From positions 31,146-95,145 of the forward strand of contig NZ_KB892021.1 of assembly GCF_000373645.1 (NCBI RefSeq): 64,000 bases of DNA, in the 5' to 3' direction. Each line of letters starts with the position of its first letter. Position 1 is the first letter of the stretch. Made by a program: the position numbers and the translations under genes. Below are positions 25,895 through 34,384 of this stretch, piece by piece. The DNA comes from Streptomyces sp. ATexAB-D23 (lineage in GTDB: Bacteria > Actinomycetota > Actinomycetes > Streptomycetales > Streptomycetaceae). The notes below the pieces were generated by a model. That model was not told the origin of the DNA. It did no database searches and worked only from the letters and a program-made list of their open reading frames with translations.

Positions 25895-27294
25895 CCGCCT
25901 TCGCTCAACTGGCCGCGGAACCGCACAGCGCGGTGCTCGCCGCCGAGGACCTGTCGATGTTCGGCAACGACCCCTGGTGGCTCGTCGTCGTCAAGGCCGT
26001 CTTCTGCTTCGCGTTCCTGATGGTGACCGTGCTGTTCTCCATCGTGTGGGAGCGCAAGGTCGTCGCCTGGATGCAGCTGCGCATCGGCCCCAACCGGCAC
26101 GGCCCCTGGGGCATGCTCCAGTCGCTCGCCGACGGCATCAAGCTGATGCTGAAGGAAGACGTCATCGTCAAGCGGGCGGACAAGGTCGTCTACGTCCTCG
26201 CCCCGATCATCGCCGCGATCCCGGCGTTCATGGCGATCGCGGTGATCCCCTTCGGCCCGTCCGGCAACGAGGTCTCGATCTTCGGCCACCGTACGGCGAT
26301 GCAGCTCACCGACCTGCCGATCGCGATGCTGTACATCCTCGCGGTCGCCTCGGTCGGGATCTACGGCATCGTGCTGGCCGGCTGGTCCTCCGGGTCGACG
26401 TACCCGCTGCTCGGCGGACTCCGCTCCTGCGCGCAGATGATCTCGTACGAGATCGCGATGGGTGCCGCGTTCGCCTCGGTCTTCCTCTACTCCGGGTCGA
26501 TGTCGACCTCGAAGATCGTGGAGGCGCAGGAGGACCGCTGGTTCGTCATCCTGCTGCCGGTCTCCTTCATCATCTACATCGTCACGATGGTCGGCGAGAC
26601 CAACCGCGCCCCGTTCGACATGCCGGAGTCCGAGGGCGACCTCGTGGGCGGCTTCAACACCGAGTACTCGTCGATCAAGTTCGCGATGTTCATGCTCGCC
26701 GAGTACGTCAACATGGTGACCGTCTCGGCGGTCTCGGTGACCCTGTTCCTGGGCGGCTGGCGGGCCCCGTGGCCGGTCAGCACCTTCTGGGAGGGCGCGA
26801 ACCACGGCTGGTGGCCGATGCTCTGGTTCGTCCTCAAGGTCCAGCTGCTGCTGTTCTTCTTCATCTGGCTGCGCGGCACGCTGCCCCGTGTCCGCTACGA
26901 CCAGCTGATGAAGCTGGGCTGGAAGGTCCTGATCCCGGTCTCCGTCGTCTGGCTGATGCTGGTCGCGACGGTGCGGGCGCTGCGCAACGAGGGCCACGAC
27001 TTCTCGAAGATCCTGCTCTATGTGGCCGGGGCCGTGATCGCGGTCCTGCTGATCTCGTTCGTGGTCGACATCTTCCGCGACAAGAAGGAGAAGGCCGCGG
27101 CCGCCGAGGCGGGCCCGGAACCGGCGTTCGACCCGATGGCGGGCGGATTCCCGGTGCCGCCGCTGCCCGGACAGACCCTGCCGCCCGTGCCGCGGCGCAG
27201 GCCGCGCCGCGAGCGGGAGCTCGTTGTCAGTGGTGGCGTGGATACTCAGAGTGACGGAAATCCGAGTGACGGAAAGGAGGCCGACGGTGTCTGA
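25891..27294 (+). CDS. nuoH: NADH-quinone oxidoreductase subunit H with proline-rich tail
   Basis: A 467-residue membrane subunit, with about eight to nine helices, that connects the quinone pocket to the proton channels. Motifs: ERKVVAWMQLRIGPNRHGPW, then LKEDVIVKRADK, SYEIAMGAAFASVFL and GETNRAPFDMPESEGDLVGG followed by FNTEYSSIKFAMFMLAEY. The C-terminal 80 residues beyond FVVDIFRDKKEK are charged and Pro-rich (PVPPLPGQTLPPVPRRRPRR) and absent from most NuoH proteins; they would lie in the cytoplasm. Confidence 0.96.
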   Translation: MTAFAQLAAEPHSAVLAAEDLSMFGNDPWWLVVVKAVFCFAFLMVTVLFSIVWERKVVAWMQLRIGPNRHGPWGMLQSLADGIKLMLKEDVIVKRADKVVYVLAPIIAAIPAFMAIAVIPFGPSGNEVSIFGHRTAMQLTDLPIAMLYILAVASVGIYGIVLAGWSSGSTYPLLGGLRSCAQMISYEIAMGAAFASVFLYSGSMSTSKIVEAQEDRWFVILLPVSFIIYIVTMVGETNRAPFDMPESEGDLVGGFNTEYSSIKFAMFMLAEYVNMVTVSAVSVTLFLGGWRAPWPVSTFWEGANHGWWPMLWFVLKVQLLLFFFIWLRGTLPRVRYDQLMKLGWKVLIPVSVVWLMLVATVRALRNEGHDFSKILLYVAGAVIAVLLISFVVDIFRDKKEKAAAAEAGPEPAFDPMAGGFPVPPLPGQTLPPVPRRRPRRERELVVSGGVDTQSDGNPSDGKEADGV

Positions 27295-27988
27295 ACTGCC
27301 TGATTCGCCGGGGTCCAAGAGGCCGGCGGAGTCCACCGGGCCGACGGGGTCGACGGCGTCCTCGCAGTCCTCCCAGTCCTCGGAGGACAAGTTCCTGAAT
27401 CCGGTGGCCGGCTTCGGCGTGACCTTCAAGGCCATGTTCAAGAAGCGGCTCACCGAGCAGTATCCGGAGACGCCGAAGGTGACGGCGCCCCGCTTCCACG
27501 GCCGCCACCAGCTCAACCGCCATCCGGACGGCCTGGAGAAGTGCGTCGGCTGCGAGCTGTGCGCCTGGGCCTGTCCGGCGGACGCGATCTACGTGGAGGG
27601 CGCGGACAACACCGAGGAGGAGCGCTACTCCCCGGGCGAGCGCTACGGCCGCGTCTACCAGATCAACTACGCGCGCTGCATCCTCTGCGGACTGTGCATC
27701 GAGGCGTGCCCGACCAGGGCGCTCACGATGACCAATGAGTTCGAGCTCGCCAACACCACCCGCGAGAGCCTCATCTACACCAAGGACGAGCTGCTCGCGG
27801 GCCTGGAGGAAGGCATGGTCGACAGCCCGCACGCGATCTTCCCCGGCATGGACGAACAGGACTACTACCGGGGCCTGGTCACCGAGGCCGCCCCCGGTAC
27901 GGAGCGCCAGCTCGCCGTCTCCAAGGGTGAGAAGCCGTCCGACGAGGCCGGCGAGAGCAACGGCGCCACGCAGGAGGTGGACGCATGA
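27287..27988 (+). CDS. nuoI: NADH-quinone oxidoreductase subunit I
   Basis: A 233-residue ferredoxin-type subunit with clusters N6a and N6b: CVGCELCAWACPADAI and CILCGLCIEACPTRAL, each CxxCxxCxxxCP. GTG 27287 has AAGGAGG upstream and overlaps the nuoH stop by 8 bp. The first 40 residues are Ser/Pro-rich, and the C-terminus beyond DYYRGLV is a charged tail; both are extensions on the compact E. coli form. Confidence 0.96.
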   Translation: MSELPDSPGSKRPAESTGPTGSTASSQSSQSSEDKFLNPVAGFGVTFKAMFKKRLTEQYPETPKVTAPRFHGRHQLNRHPDGLEKCVGCELCAWACPADAIYVEGADNTEEERYSPGERYGRVYQINYARCILCGLCIEACPTRALTMTNEFELANTTRESLIYTKDELLAGLEEGMVDSPHAIFPGMDEQDYYRGLVTEAAPGTERQLAVSKGEKPSDEAGESNGATQEVDA

Positions 27989-28812
27989 CCGGCCTGGCCG
28001 CAGCGGCCTCACAGACCTCGACCGGCGAGGCCTTCCAGTTCTGGGTGCTCGGCACGGTCGCCGTGATCGGCGCCCTGTCCACCGTGCTGATGAAGAGGGC
28101 CGTGCACAGCGCGCTGAGCCTCGCCGGGACGATGATCATCCTGGCGGTGTTCTACCTCGCCAACGGCGCCTACTTCCTCGGCATCGTGCAGATCGTCGTC
28201 TACACCGGCGCGATCATGATGCTGTTCCTCTTCGTGGTCATGCTCGTCGGCGTCACGGCGGCGGACTCGCTGAAGGAGACCATCAAGGGCCAGCGCTGGC
28301 TGGCCGCCGGATGCGGCGTCGGCTTCGGCATCCTGCTGATCGCCGGAATCGGCAACGCCTCGCTGACGAGTTTCAACGGCCTGGGCACCGCCAACGCCGT
28401 GCACGGCGGAAACGTGGAGGGGCTGGCCAGCCTCATCTTCACCAAGTACGTCTTCGCCTTCGAGATCACCGGCGCCCTGCTGATCACCGCGACCGTCGGC
28501 GCGATGGTGCTCACGCACCGCGAGCGCACCGAACGGGCCAAGACCCAGCGGGAGATGTCCGAGGAGCGCGTGCGCGGACAGCACCTCCCGCCGCTGCCCG
28601 CCCCCGGCGTCTACGCCCGGCACAACGCGGTGGACATCGCGGGCCTGCTCCCCGACGGCACCCCGTCCGAACTCACCGTCATGCAGACGCTGCGCAAGCG
28701 CGGCCAGATGCGCGACGTGTCCCACGAATCACTGGCCGGCCTCAAGGCACTGGAGCAGCGCTCCGGTGAGCGGCTCGGCCGGGACACCGAAGAAGAGGAG
28801 GTCGCCAAGTGA
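27985..28812 (+). CDS. nuoJ: NADH-quinone oxidoreductase subunit J
   Basis: A 275-residue membrane subunit with five helices. The conserved third helix carries QIVVYTGAIMMLFLFVVMLV, the site of the pi-bulge in structures. The C-terminal 90 residues (ERTERAKTQREMSEERVRGQ onward) are hydrophilic and typical of actinobacterial NuoJ, not of E. coli. ATGA and GTGA overlaps tie it to nuoI and nuoK. Confidence 0.95.
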   Translation: MTGLAAAASQTSTGEAFQFWVLGTVAVIGALSTVLMKRAVHSALSLAGTMIILAVFYLANGAYFLGIVQIVVYTGAIMMLFLFVVMLVGVTAADSLKETIKGQRWLAAGCGVGFGILLIAGIGNASLTSFNGLGTANAVHGGNVEGLASLIFTKYVFAFEITGALLITATVGAMVLTHRERTERAKTQREMSEERVRGQHLPPLPAPGVYARHNAVDIAGLLPDGTPSELTVMQTLRKRGQMRDVSHESLAGLKALEQRSGERLGRDTEEEEVAK

Positions 28813-29108
28813 ATCCGGTCAACTACCTCTATCTCGCCGCCCTGCTGTTCACCATCGGCGCGGCCGGGGTGCTGATCCGGCGGAACGCGATCGTGGTGTT
28901 CATGTGCGTGGAGCTGATGCTCAACGCCTGCAACCTCGCGTTCGTCACCTTCTCCCGTATGCACGGCAACCTCGACGGCCAGATCATCGCTTTCTTCACG
29001 ATGGTCGTCGCTGCCGCGGAGGTCGTGGTCGGGCTCGCGATCATCGTGTCGTTGTTCCGTTCCCGCCACTCGGCCTCGGTCGACGACGCCAGCCTGATGA
29101 AGCTGTAA
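28809..29108 (+). CDS. nuoK: NADH-quinone oxidoreductase subunit K
   Basis: A 99-residue three-helix membrane subunit with the two conserved helix glutamates, seen in IVVFMCVELMLNACNLAFV and FFTMVVAAAEVVVGLAIIVS. These form part of the proton pathway next to NuoJ. GTG 28809 overlaps the nuoJ stop. Confidence 0.96.
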   Translation: MNPVNYLYLAALLFTIGAAGVLIRRNAIVVFMCVELMLNACNLAFVTFSRMHGNLDGQIIAFFTMVVAAAEVVVGLAIIVSLFRSRHSASVDDASLMKL

Positions 29109-29122
29109 GGGGCGCTTGAACT

Positions 29123-31018
29123 GTGGAGAACCTGATTGCGCTGCTTGTCGCGGCGCCCCTGCTCGGAGCGGCGGTGCTGCTGTGCGGCGGCCGGCGCCTC
29201 GACCGTGCCGGGCACTGGCTCGGCACCGTGCTCGCCGCCGCCTCGTTCGTCGTCGCCGTGGTGCTCTTCACCGACATGCTCGGCAAGGGCGCCGAGGACC
29301 GGGCGCTGCACCAGAAGCTGTTCAGCTGGATTCCGGTCGAGGGCTTCCAGGCCGATGTGGCCTTCCAGCTCGACCAGCTGTCGATGACCTTCGTCCTGCT
29401 GATCACCGGTGTGGGCACGCTGATCCACATCTACTCGATCGGCTACATGGAGCACGACGAGCGCCGGCGCCGCTTCTTCGGCTATCTGAACCTGTTCCTC
29501 GCGGCGATGCTGATCCTGGTCATCGCCGACAACTACCTGCTGCTGTACGTCGGGTGGGAGGGCGTCGGTCTGGCGTCGTACCTGCTCATCGGCTTCTGGC
29601 AGCACAAGCCCAGCGCGGCCACCGCCGCCAAGAAGGCGTTCCTGGTCAACCGCGTCGGCGACATGGGCCTGTCGATCGCGATCATGCTGATGTTCACCAC
29701 GTTCGGCACGTTCGCCTTCGGCCCCGTCCTGGAGGCGACCGGCCAGACGAGCGAGGGCAAGCTGACGGCGATCGGCCTGATGCTGCTGCTGGCCGCCTGC
29801 GGCAAGTCCGCCCAGGTGCCGTTGCAGTCCTGGCTCGGTGACGCGATGGAGGGCCCGACCCCGGTCTCGGCCCTGATCCACGCCGCCACCATGGTCACCG
29901 CCGGTGTCTACCTCATCGTCCGCTCGGGCGCGATCTTCAACGCCGCCCCCGACGCCCAGCTGGTCGTCGTGGTCGTCGGCGCGGTCACGCTGATCTTCGG
30001 TGCGATCGTCGGTTGCGCGAAGGACGACATCAAGAAGGCCCTCGCCGGCTCCACGATGTCGCAGATCGGCTACATGATCCTGGCCGCCGGGCTCGGCCCC
30101 ATCGGCTACGTCTTCGCGATCATGCACCTGGTGACGCACGGCTTCTTCAAGGCGGGGCTCTTCCTCGGCGCCGGTTCGGTCATGCACGGCATGAACGACG
30201 AGGTCGACATGCGGAAGTTCGGCGGCCTCCGGAAGTACATGCCGGTCACCTTCGTCACCTTCGGGCTCGGCTACCTCGCGATCATCGGCTTCCCCGGTCT
30301 GTCCGGCTTCTTCTCCAAGGACAAGATCATCGAGGCGGCCTTCGCCAAGGGCGGCACCGAGGGCTGGATCCTCGGCGCCGTGACGCTGCTGGGCGCCGCG
30401 ATCACCGCGTTCTACATGACGCGAGTGATGCTGCTGACGTTCTTCGGCGAGAAGCGCTGGCAGCCCGACGGGGAGGGCCACGAGCCCCACCCGCACGAGT
30501 CCCCGAAGTCCATGACCATCCCCATGATCGTCCTGGCCTTCGGTTCGGTCTTCGCGGGCGGCTTCTTCTCCATCGGCGACCGCTTCCTGCACTGGCTGGA
30601 GCCCGTCACCGGCCACGACCACGGGGACGCCCCGGTCGGCGCGGCCACCGTCACGGCCGCCACCATGGTGGTGCTCGTCGTCGGTGTCGCCATCGCCTGG
30701 GTGATGTACGGCCGCAAGCCGGTGCCCGTGGTCGCCCCGCGCGGCTCGCTGCTCACCCGGGCCGCGCGCCGTGATCTCCTCCAGGACGACTTCAACCACG
30801 TGGTCCTGGTCCGCGGCGGCGAGCACCTGACCCGCTCCCTGGTCTACGTCGACCACACCCTGGTCGACGGCGTCGTCAACGGCACGGCCGCCTCGATGGG
30901 CGGGCTCTCCGGCCGACTGCGCAAACTGCAGAACGGCTACGCCCGCTCCTACGCGGTCTCGATGTTCGGCGGTACGGCGGTTCTCATCGCCGCGACCCTG
31001 CTGATGAGGGCGGTCTGA
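29123..31018 (+). CDS. nuoL: NADH-quinone oxidoreductase subunit L
   Basis: The 631-residue largest antiporter-like proton-pumping subunit, with the long lateral helix at the C-terminus. Motifs: YVGWEGVGLASYLLIGFW (pump glutamate), LLAACGKSAQVPLQSWLGDA (lysine), MEGPTPVSALIHAATMVTAG and ALAGSTMSQIGYMILAAGLG. It starts at GTG 29123, 14 bp after nuoK, with an AGGGG upstream; it has the only real gap inside the distal half of the operon. Confidence 0.96.
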   Translation: MENLIALLVAAPLLGAAVLLCGGRRLDRAGHWLGTVLAAASFVVAVVLFTDMLGKGAEDRALHQKLFSWIPVEGFQADVAFQLDQLSMTFVLLITGVGTLIHIYSIGYMEHDERRRRFFGYLNLFLAAMLILVIADNYLLLYVGWEGVGLASYLLIGFWQHKPSAATAAKKAFLVNRVGDMGLSIAIMLMFTTFGTFAFGPVLEATGQTSEGKLTAIGLMLLLAACGKSAQVPLQSWLGDAMEGPTPVSALIHAATMVTAGVYLIVRSGAIFNAAPDAQLVVVVVGAVTLIFGAIVGCAKDDIKKALAGSTMSQIGYMILAAGLGPIGYVFAIMHLVTHGFFKAGLFLGAGSVMHGMNDEVDMRKFGGLRKYMPVTFVTFGLGYLAIIGFPGLSGFFSKDKIIEAAFAKGGTEGWILGAVTLLGAAITAFYMTRVMLLTFFGEKRWQPDGEGHEPHPHESPKSMTIPMIVLAFGSVFAGGFFSIGDRFLHWLEPVTGHDHGDAPVGAATVTAATMVVLVVGVAIAWVMYGRKPVPVVAPRGSLLTRAARRDLLQDDFNHVVLVRGGEHLTRSLVYVDHTLVDGVVNGTAASMGGLSGRLRKLQNGYARSYAVSMFGGTAVLIAATLLMRAV

Positions 31019-31022
31019 TCAC

Positions 31023-32594
31023 ATGTCCTTTCCCCTCCTGACAGCGACGGCGGCGCTCCCGGCCATCGGCGCGATCGCCACCGCCGCGGTCCCGGCGGCC
31101 AGGCGCACCACCGCCAAATGGCTGGCGCTGGTCTTCTCGCTGGCCACGCTCGTGCTCGCGGGCATCGCGCTCGCCCGCTTCGAGCCCGGCGGCGACCGCT
31201 TCCAGCTCACCGAATCGCACGCCTGGATCAAGGACTTCGGCGTGCGCTACGAGCTGGGCGTGGACGGCATCGGGGTGGCGCTCATGGCGCTCACCGCGCT
31301 GCTGATCCCCTTCGTCATCCTGGCCGGCTGGCACGACGCCGATCCCCTGGAGACACAGTCCTCCCGCTGGCGCCCCACCCAGGGCTTCTTCGCGCTGATC
31401 CTGATGGTCGAAGCGATGGTGATCCTCTCCTTCGAGGCCACCGATGTCTTCCTCTTCTACATCCTGTTCGAAGCCATGCTCATCCCGATGTACTTCCTCA
31501 TCGGCGGCTTCGGGGACCGGGCCCACGCCGGGAGCGACGAGAACGCGGCGGCACAACGCTCGTACGCCGCGGTCAAGTTCCTCCTCTACAACCTGGTCGG
31601 CGGCCTCATCATGCTGGCCGCGGTCATCGGGCTCTACGTGGTCGCGGGCTCGTTCTCGCTCTCCGAGATCGCCGAGGCCCGCGCCAACGGCTCGTTCACC
31701 ATGGCGACCAGCACCGAGCGGTGGCTGTTCCTCGGGTTCTTCTTCGCCTTCGCGGTGAAGGCCCCGCTGTGGCCGCTGCACACCTGGCTGCCCAACGCCA
31801 TGGGCGAGGCGACCTCCCCGGTCGCCGTGCTGCTCACCGCCGTCGTCGACAAGGTCGGCACCTTCGCGATGCTCCGCTTCTGCCTCCAGCTCTTCCCGGA
31901 GGCCAGCAAGTGGGCGACGCCGGTGATCCTGGTCCTGGCGCTGATCAGCATCGTCTACGGGGCACTGCTCGCGGTCGGCCAGCGCGACATCAAGCGGCTG
32001 ATCGCCTACGCGTCCATCTCGCACTTCGGCTTCATCGTGCTGGGCATCTTCGCGATGACCAGCCAGGGCCAGTCGGGCGCGACGCTGTACATGGTCAACC
32101 ACGGCATCTCGACGGCCGCGCTGATGCTGGTGGCGGGCTTCCTGATCACCCGGCGCGGCTCGCGGCTCATCTCCGACTACGGCGGAGTGCAGAAGGTGGC
32201 CCCGGTCCTGGCCGGCACCTTCCTGATCGGCGGCCTGGCCACGCTGTCGCTGCCGGGGCTCGCCCCGTTCGTCAGCGAGTTCCTGGTCCTGGTCGGCGCG
32301 TTCGCCGCGTATCCGGTGGTCGGCATCATCGCCACCACCGGCATCGTGCTCGCCGCGATCTACGTCCTGGTCCTCTACCAGCGGACCATGACCGGGCCGG
32401 TCAAGGCGGAGGTGCAGGGCATGGCGGACCTCAAGGTCCGTGAGCTCGCGGTGGTCGTCCCGCTGATCGCGCTCCTGCTCTTCCTGGGTGTCTACCCGAA
32501 GCCGCTGACGGACATCGTCAATCCGGCGGTGCGGCACACCATGTCGGACGTACAGAAGAAGGACCCCCAGCCCGAGGTGGAGGCCGCCAAGTGA
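31023..32594 (+). CDS. nuoM: NADH-quinone oxidoreductase subunit M
   Basis: A 523-residue antiporter-like proton-pumping subunit with about 14 helices. Conserved parts: FLFYILFEAMLIPMYFLIGG (glutamate), FFAFAVKAPLWPLHTWLPNA (lysine), EATSPVAVLLTAVVDKVGTF and LIAYASISHFGFIVLGIF. It begins 4 bp after nuoL, and its stop overlaps nuoN (GTGA). Confidence 0.96.
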   Translation: MSFPLLTATAALPAIGAIATAAVPAARRTTAKWLALVFSLATLVLAGIALARFEPGGDRFQLTESHAWIKDFGVRYELGVDGIGVALMALTALLIPFVILAGWHDADPLETQSSRWRPTQGFFALILMVEAMVILSFEATDVFLFYILFEAMLIPMYFLIGGFGDRAHAGSDENAAAQRSYAAVKFLLYNLVGGLIMLAAVIGLYVVAGSFSLSEIAEARANGSFTMATSTERWLFLGFFFAFAVKAPLWPLHTWLPNAMGEATSPVAVLLTAVVDKVGTFAMLRFCLQLFPEASKWATPVILVLALISIVYGALLAVGQRDIKRLIAYASISHFGFIVLGIFAMTSQGQSGATLYMVNHGISTAALMLVAGFLITRRGSRLISDYGGVQKVAPVLAGTFLIGGLATLSLPGLAPFVSEFLVLVGAFAAYPVVGIIATTGIVLAAIYVLVLYQRTMTGPVKAEVQGMADLKVRELAVVVPLIALLLFLGVYPKPLTDIVNPAVRHTMSDVQKKDPQPEVEAAK

Positions 32595-34255
32595 GCGCAA
32601 CAGCTGTCCACAGTCTGTGGACGACGGCGGGCGGGGTGACGACTGCCGCCCCGGACGAGAAGTTCAACGCCCCGGTCATCGAGTACACCCAGCTGACCCC
32701 GGTCCTGATCGTGATCGGCGTCGCCGTCCTCGGCGTGCTCGTCGAGGCCTTCGTGCCGCGCCGGGCCCGCTACTACACACAGGTCTTCCTGACCGTCGTC
32801 GCCCTGGTCGCCGCGTTCGCCGCGGTGGTCGGCCTGGCGGCCGGCGGATACGGGACGACCAAGGCGCACATCGCCGCGATGGGCGCCATCGCCGTCGACG
32901 GACCGGCCCTGTTCCTCCAGGGAGTCATCCTGCTGACGTCCCTGGTCGCGGTCTTCACCTTCGCGGAACGGCGGCTCGACCCGGAGTCGCACGGGAACAG
33001 GGTGGACTCCTTCGCGGCGCAGGCCGCGTCCGTGCCCGGCAGCGACAGCGAGAAGGCCGCGGTCCGGGCCGGCTTCACCACCACCGAGGTCTTCCCGCTC
33101 GTCCTGTTCTCGGTGGCCGGCATGCTGGTCTTCCCGGCGGCCAACGACCTGCTGACGCTGTTCGTGGCCCTGGAGGTCTTCTCCCTCCCGCTCTACCTCC
33201 TGTGCGCCGTCGCCCGCCGCAAGCGGCTGATGTCGCAGGAGGCCGCGGTGAAGTACTTCCTGCTCGGCGCGTTCTCCTCGGCGTTCCTGCTCTTCGGGAT
33301 CGCCCTCCTCTACGGGTACGCGGGCTCCGTCTCGTACGCCCAGATCGCGACCGTGGTCGACGGCTCCATCCAGAAGATCGACCCGGCGCTCGCCGACACC
33401 ATGGGCAACGACGCGCTGCTGCTCATCGGCGGCGCGATGATCCTGACCGGCCTGCTCTTCAAGGTCGGCGCCGTCCCGTTCCACATGTGGACCCCGGACG
33501 TCTACCAGGGCGCCCCGACCCCGGTCACCGGCTTCATGGCCGCGGCCACCAAGGTCGCCGCGTTCGGCGCGCTGCTGCGCCTGCTGTACGTGGTGCTGCC
33601 GGGCCTCACCTGGGACCTGCGGCCGGTCATGTGGGGCATCGCGATCGTCACGATGGTGGGCGGCGCGATCGTCGCGATCACCCAGACCGACATCAAGCGG
33701 CTGCTGGCCTACTCCTCGATCGCGCACGCCGGGTTCATCCTGGCCGGTGTCATCGCGGCCACCCCCGAGGGCATCTCGTCCGTCCTCTTCTACCTCGGCA
33801 CGTACTCCTTCGTGACGGTCGGCGCCTTCGCCGTCGTCACGCTGGTGCGGGACGCGGGCGGCGAGGCGACGCACCTGTCGAAGTGGGCGGGGCTCGGCCG
33901 GCGCTCGCCGCTGGTCGCCGCGGTCTTCGCGGTGTTCCTGCTGGCCTTCGCCGGTATTCCGCTCACCTCGGGCTTCTCCGGGAAGTTCGCCGTGTTCAAG
34001 GCGGCGGCGGACGGCGGCGCGGGCGGTCTGGTCGTGGTCGGTGTGATCTCCTCGGCGATCGCCGCGTTCTTCTACATCCGGGTCATCGTGCTGATGTTCT
34101 TCAGCGAGCCGAAGGCGGACGGCCCCACGGTCGCCGTCCCGTCCCCGCTGACGATGACCACGATCGCCGTCGGCGTGGCCGTCACCGTGGTGCTGGGCCT
34201 GGCCCCGCAGTACTTCCTGGACCTGGCGAGCCAGGCCGGGGTGTTCGTGAGGTAG
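32591..34255 (+). CDS. nuoN: NADH-quinone oxidoreductase subunit N
   Basis: A 554-residue third antiporter-like subunit, last in the operon. Motifs: FVALEVFSLPLYLLCAVARR, then SQEAAVKYFLLGAFSSAFLL, FKVGAVPFHMWTPDVYQGAP and TPVTGFMAAATKVAAFGALL, with LLAYSSIAHAGFILAGVIAA. The N-terminus is extended by a short Thr/Ala-rich segment. A 14-bp hairpin follows 22 bp after the stop. Confidence 0.96.
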   Translation: MSATAVHSLWTTAGGVTTAAPDEKFNAPVIEYTQLTPVLIVIGVAVLGVLVEAFVPRRARYYTQVFLTVVALVAAFAAVVGLAAGGYGTTKAHIAAMGAIAVDGPALFLQGVILLTSLVAVFTFAERRLDPESHGNRVDSFAAQAASVPGSDSEKAAVRAGFTTTEVFPLVLFSVAGMLVFPAANDLLTLFVALEVFSLPLYLLCAVARRKRLMSQEAAVKYFLLGAFSSAFLLFGIALLYGYAGSVSYAQIATVVDGSIQKIDPALADTMGNDALLLIGGAMILTGLLFKVGAVPFHMWTPDVYQGAPTPVTGFMAAATKVAAFGALLRLLYVVLPGLTWDLRPVMWGIAIVTMVGGAIVAITQTDIKRLLAYSSIAHAGFILAGVIAATPEGISSVLFYLGTYSFVTVGAFAVVTLVRDAGGEATHLSKWAGLGRRSPLVAAVFAVFLLAFAGIPLTSGFSGKFAVFKAAADGGAGGLVVVGVISSAIAAFFYIRVIVLMFFSEPKADGPTVAVPSPLTMTTIAVGVAVTVVLGLAPQYFLDLASQAGVFVR

Positions 34256-34277
34256 CCGGAAGCTGTTGCCGGACGCC

Positions 34278-34310
34278 GCCGGACGGGCTTGACTTCCAAG
34301 CCCGTCCGGC
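34278..34310 (+). terminator. Strong hairpin terminator of the nuo operon
   Basis: GCCGGACGGGCTTG (34278-34291) pairs perfectly with CAAGCCCGTCCGGC (34297-34310) around a five-base loop, followed by GTTGTCGT. It separates nuoN from recQ. Confidence 0.88.
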
Positions 34311-34384
34311 GTTGTCGTAGGCGGCGCCTATCGTGGCAGGGGAGAGCGCTGGGACGCAGCGGGACCGGTACGGGGGACAGAGCG

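Noticed and set aside
24418..27516. A 1032-codon open frame on the minus strand across nuoG-nuoI.
   Set aside because: It is antisense to conserved complex I subunits; the high GC of the third positions removes stops from the opposite strand, and the translated sequence is low-complexity Arg/Asp/His with no domain.
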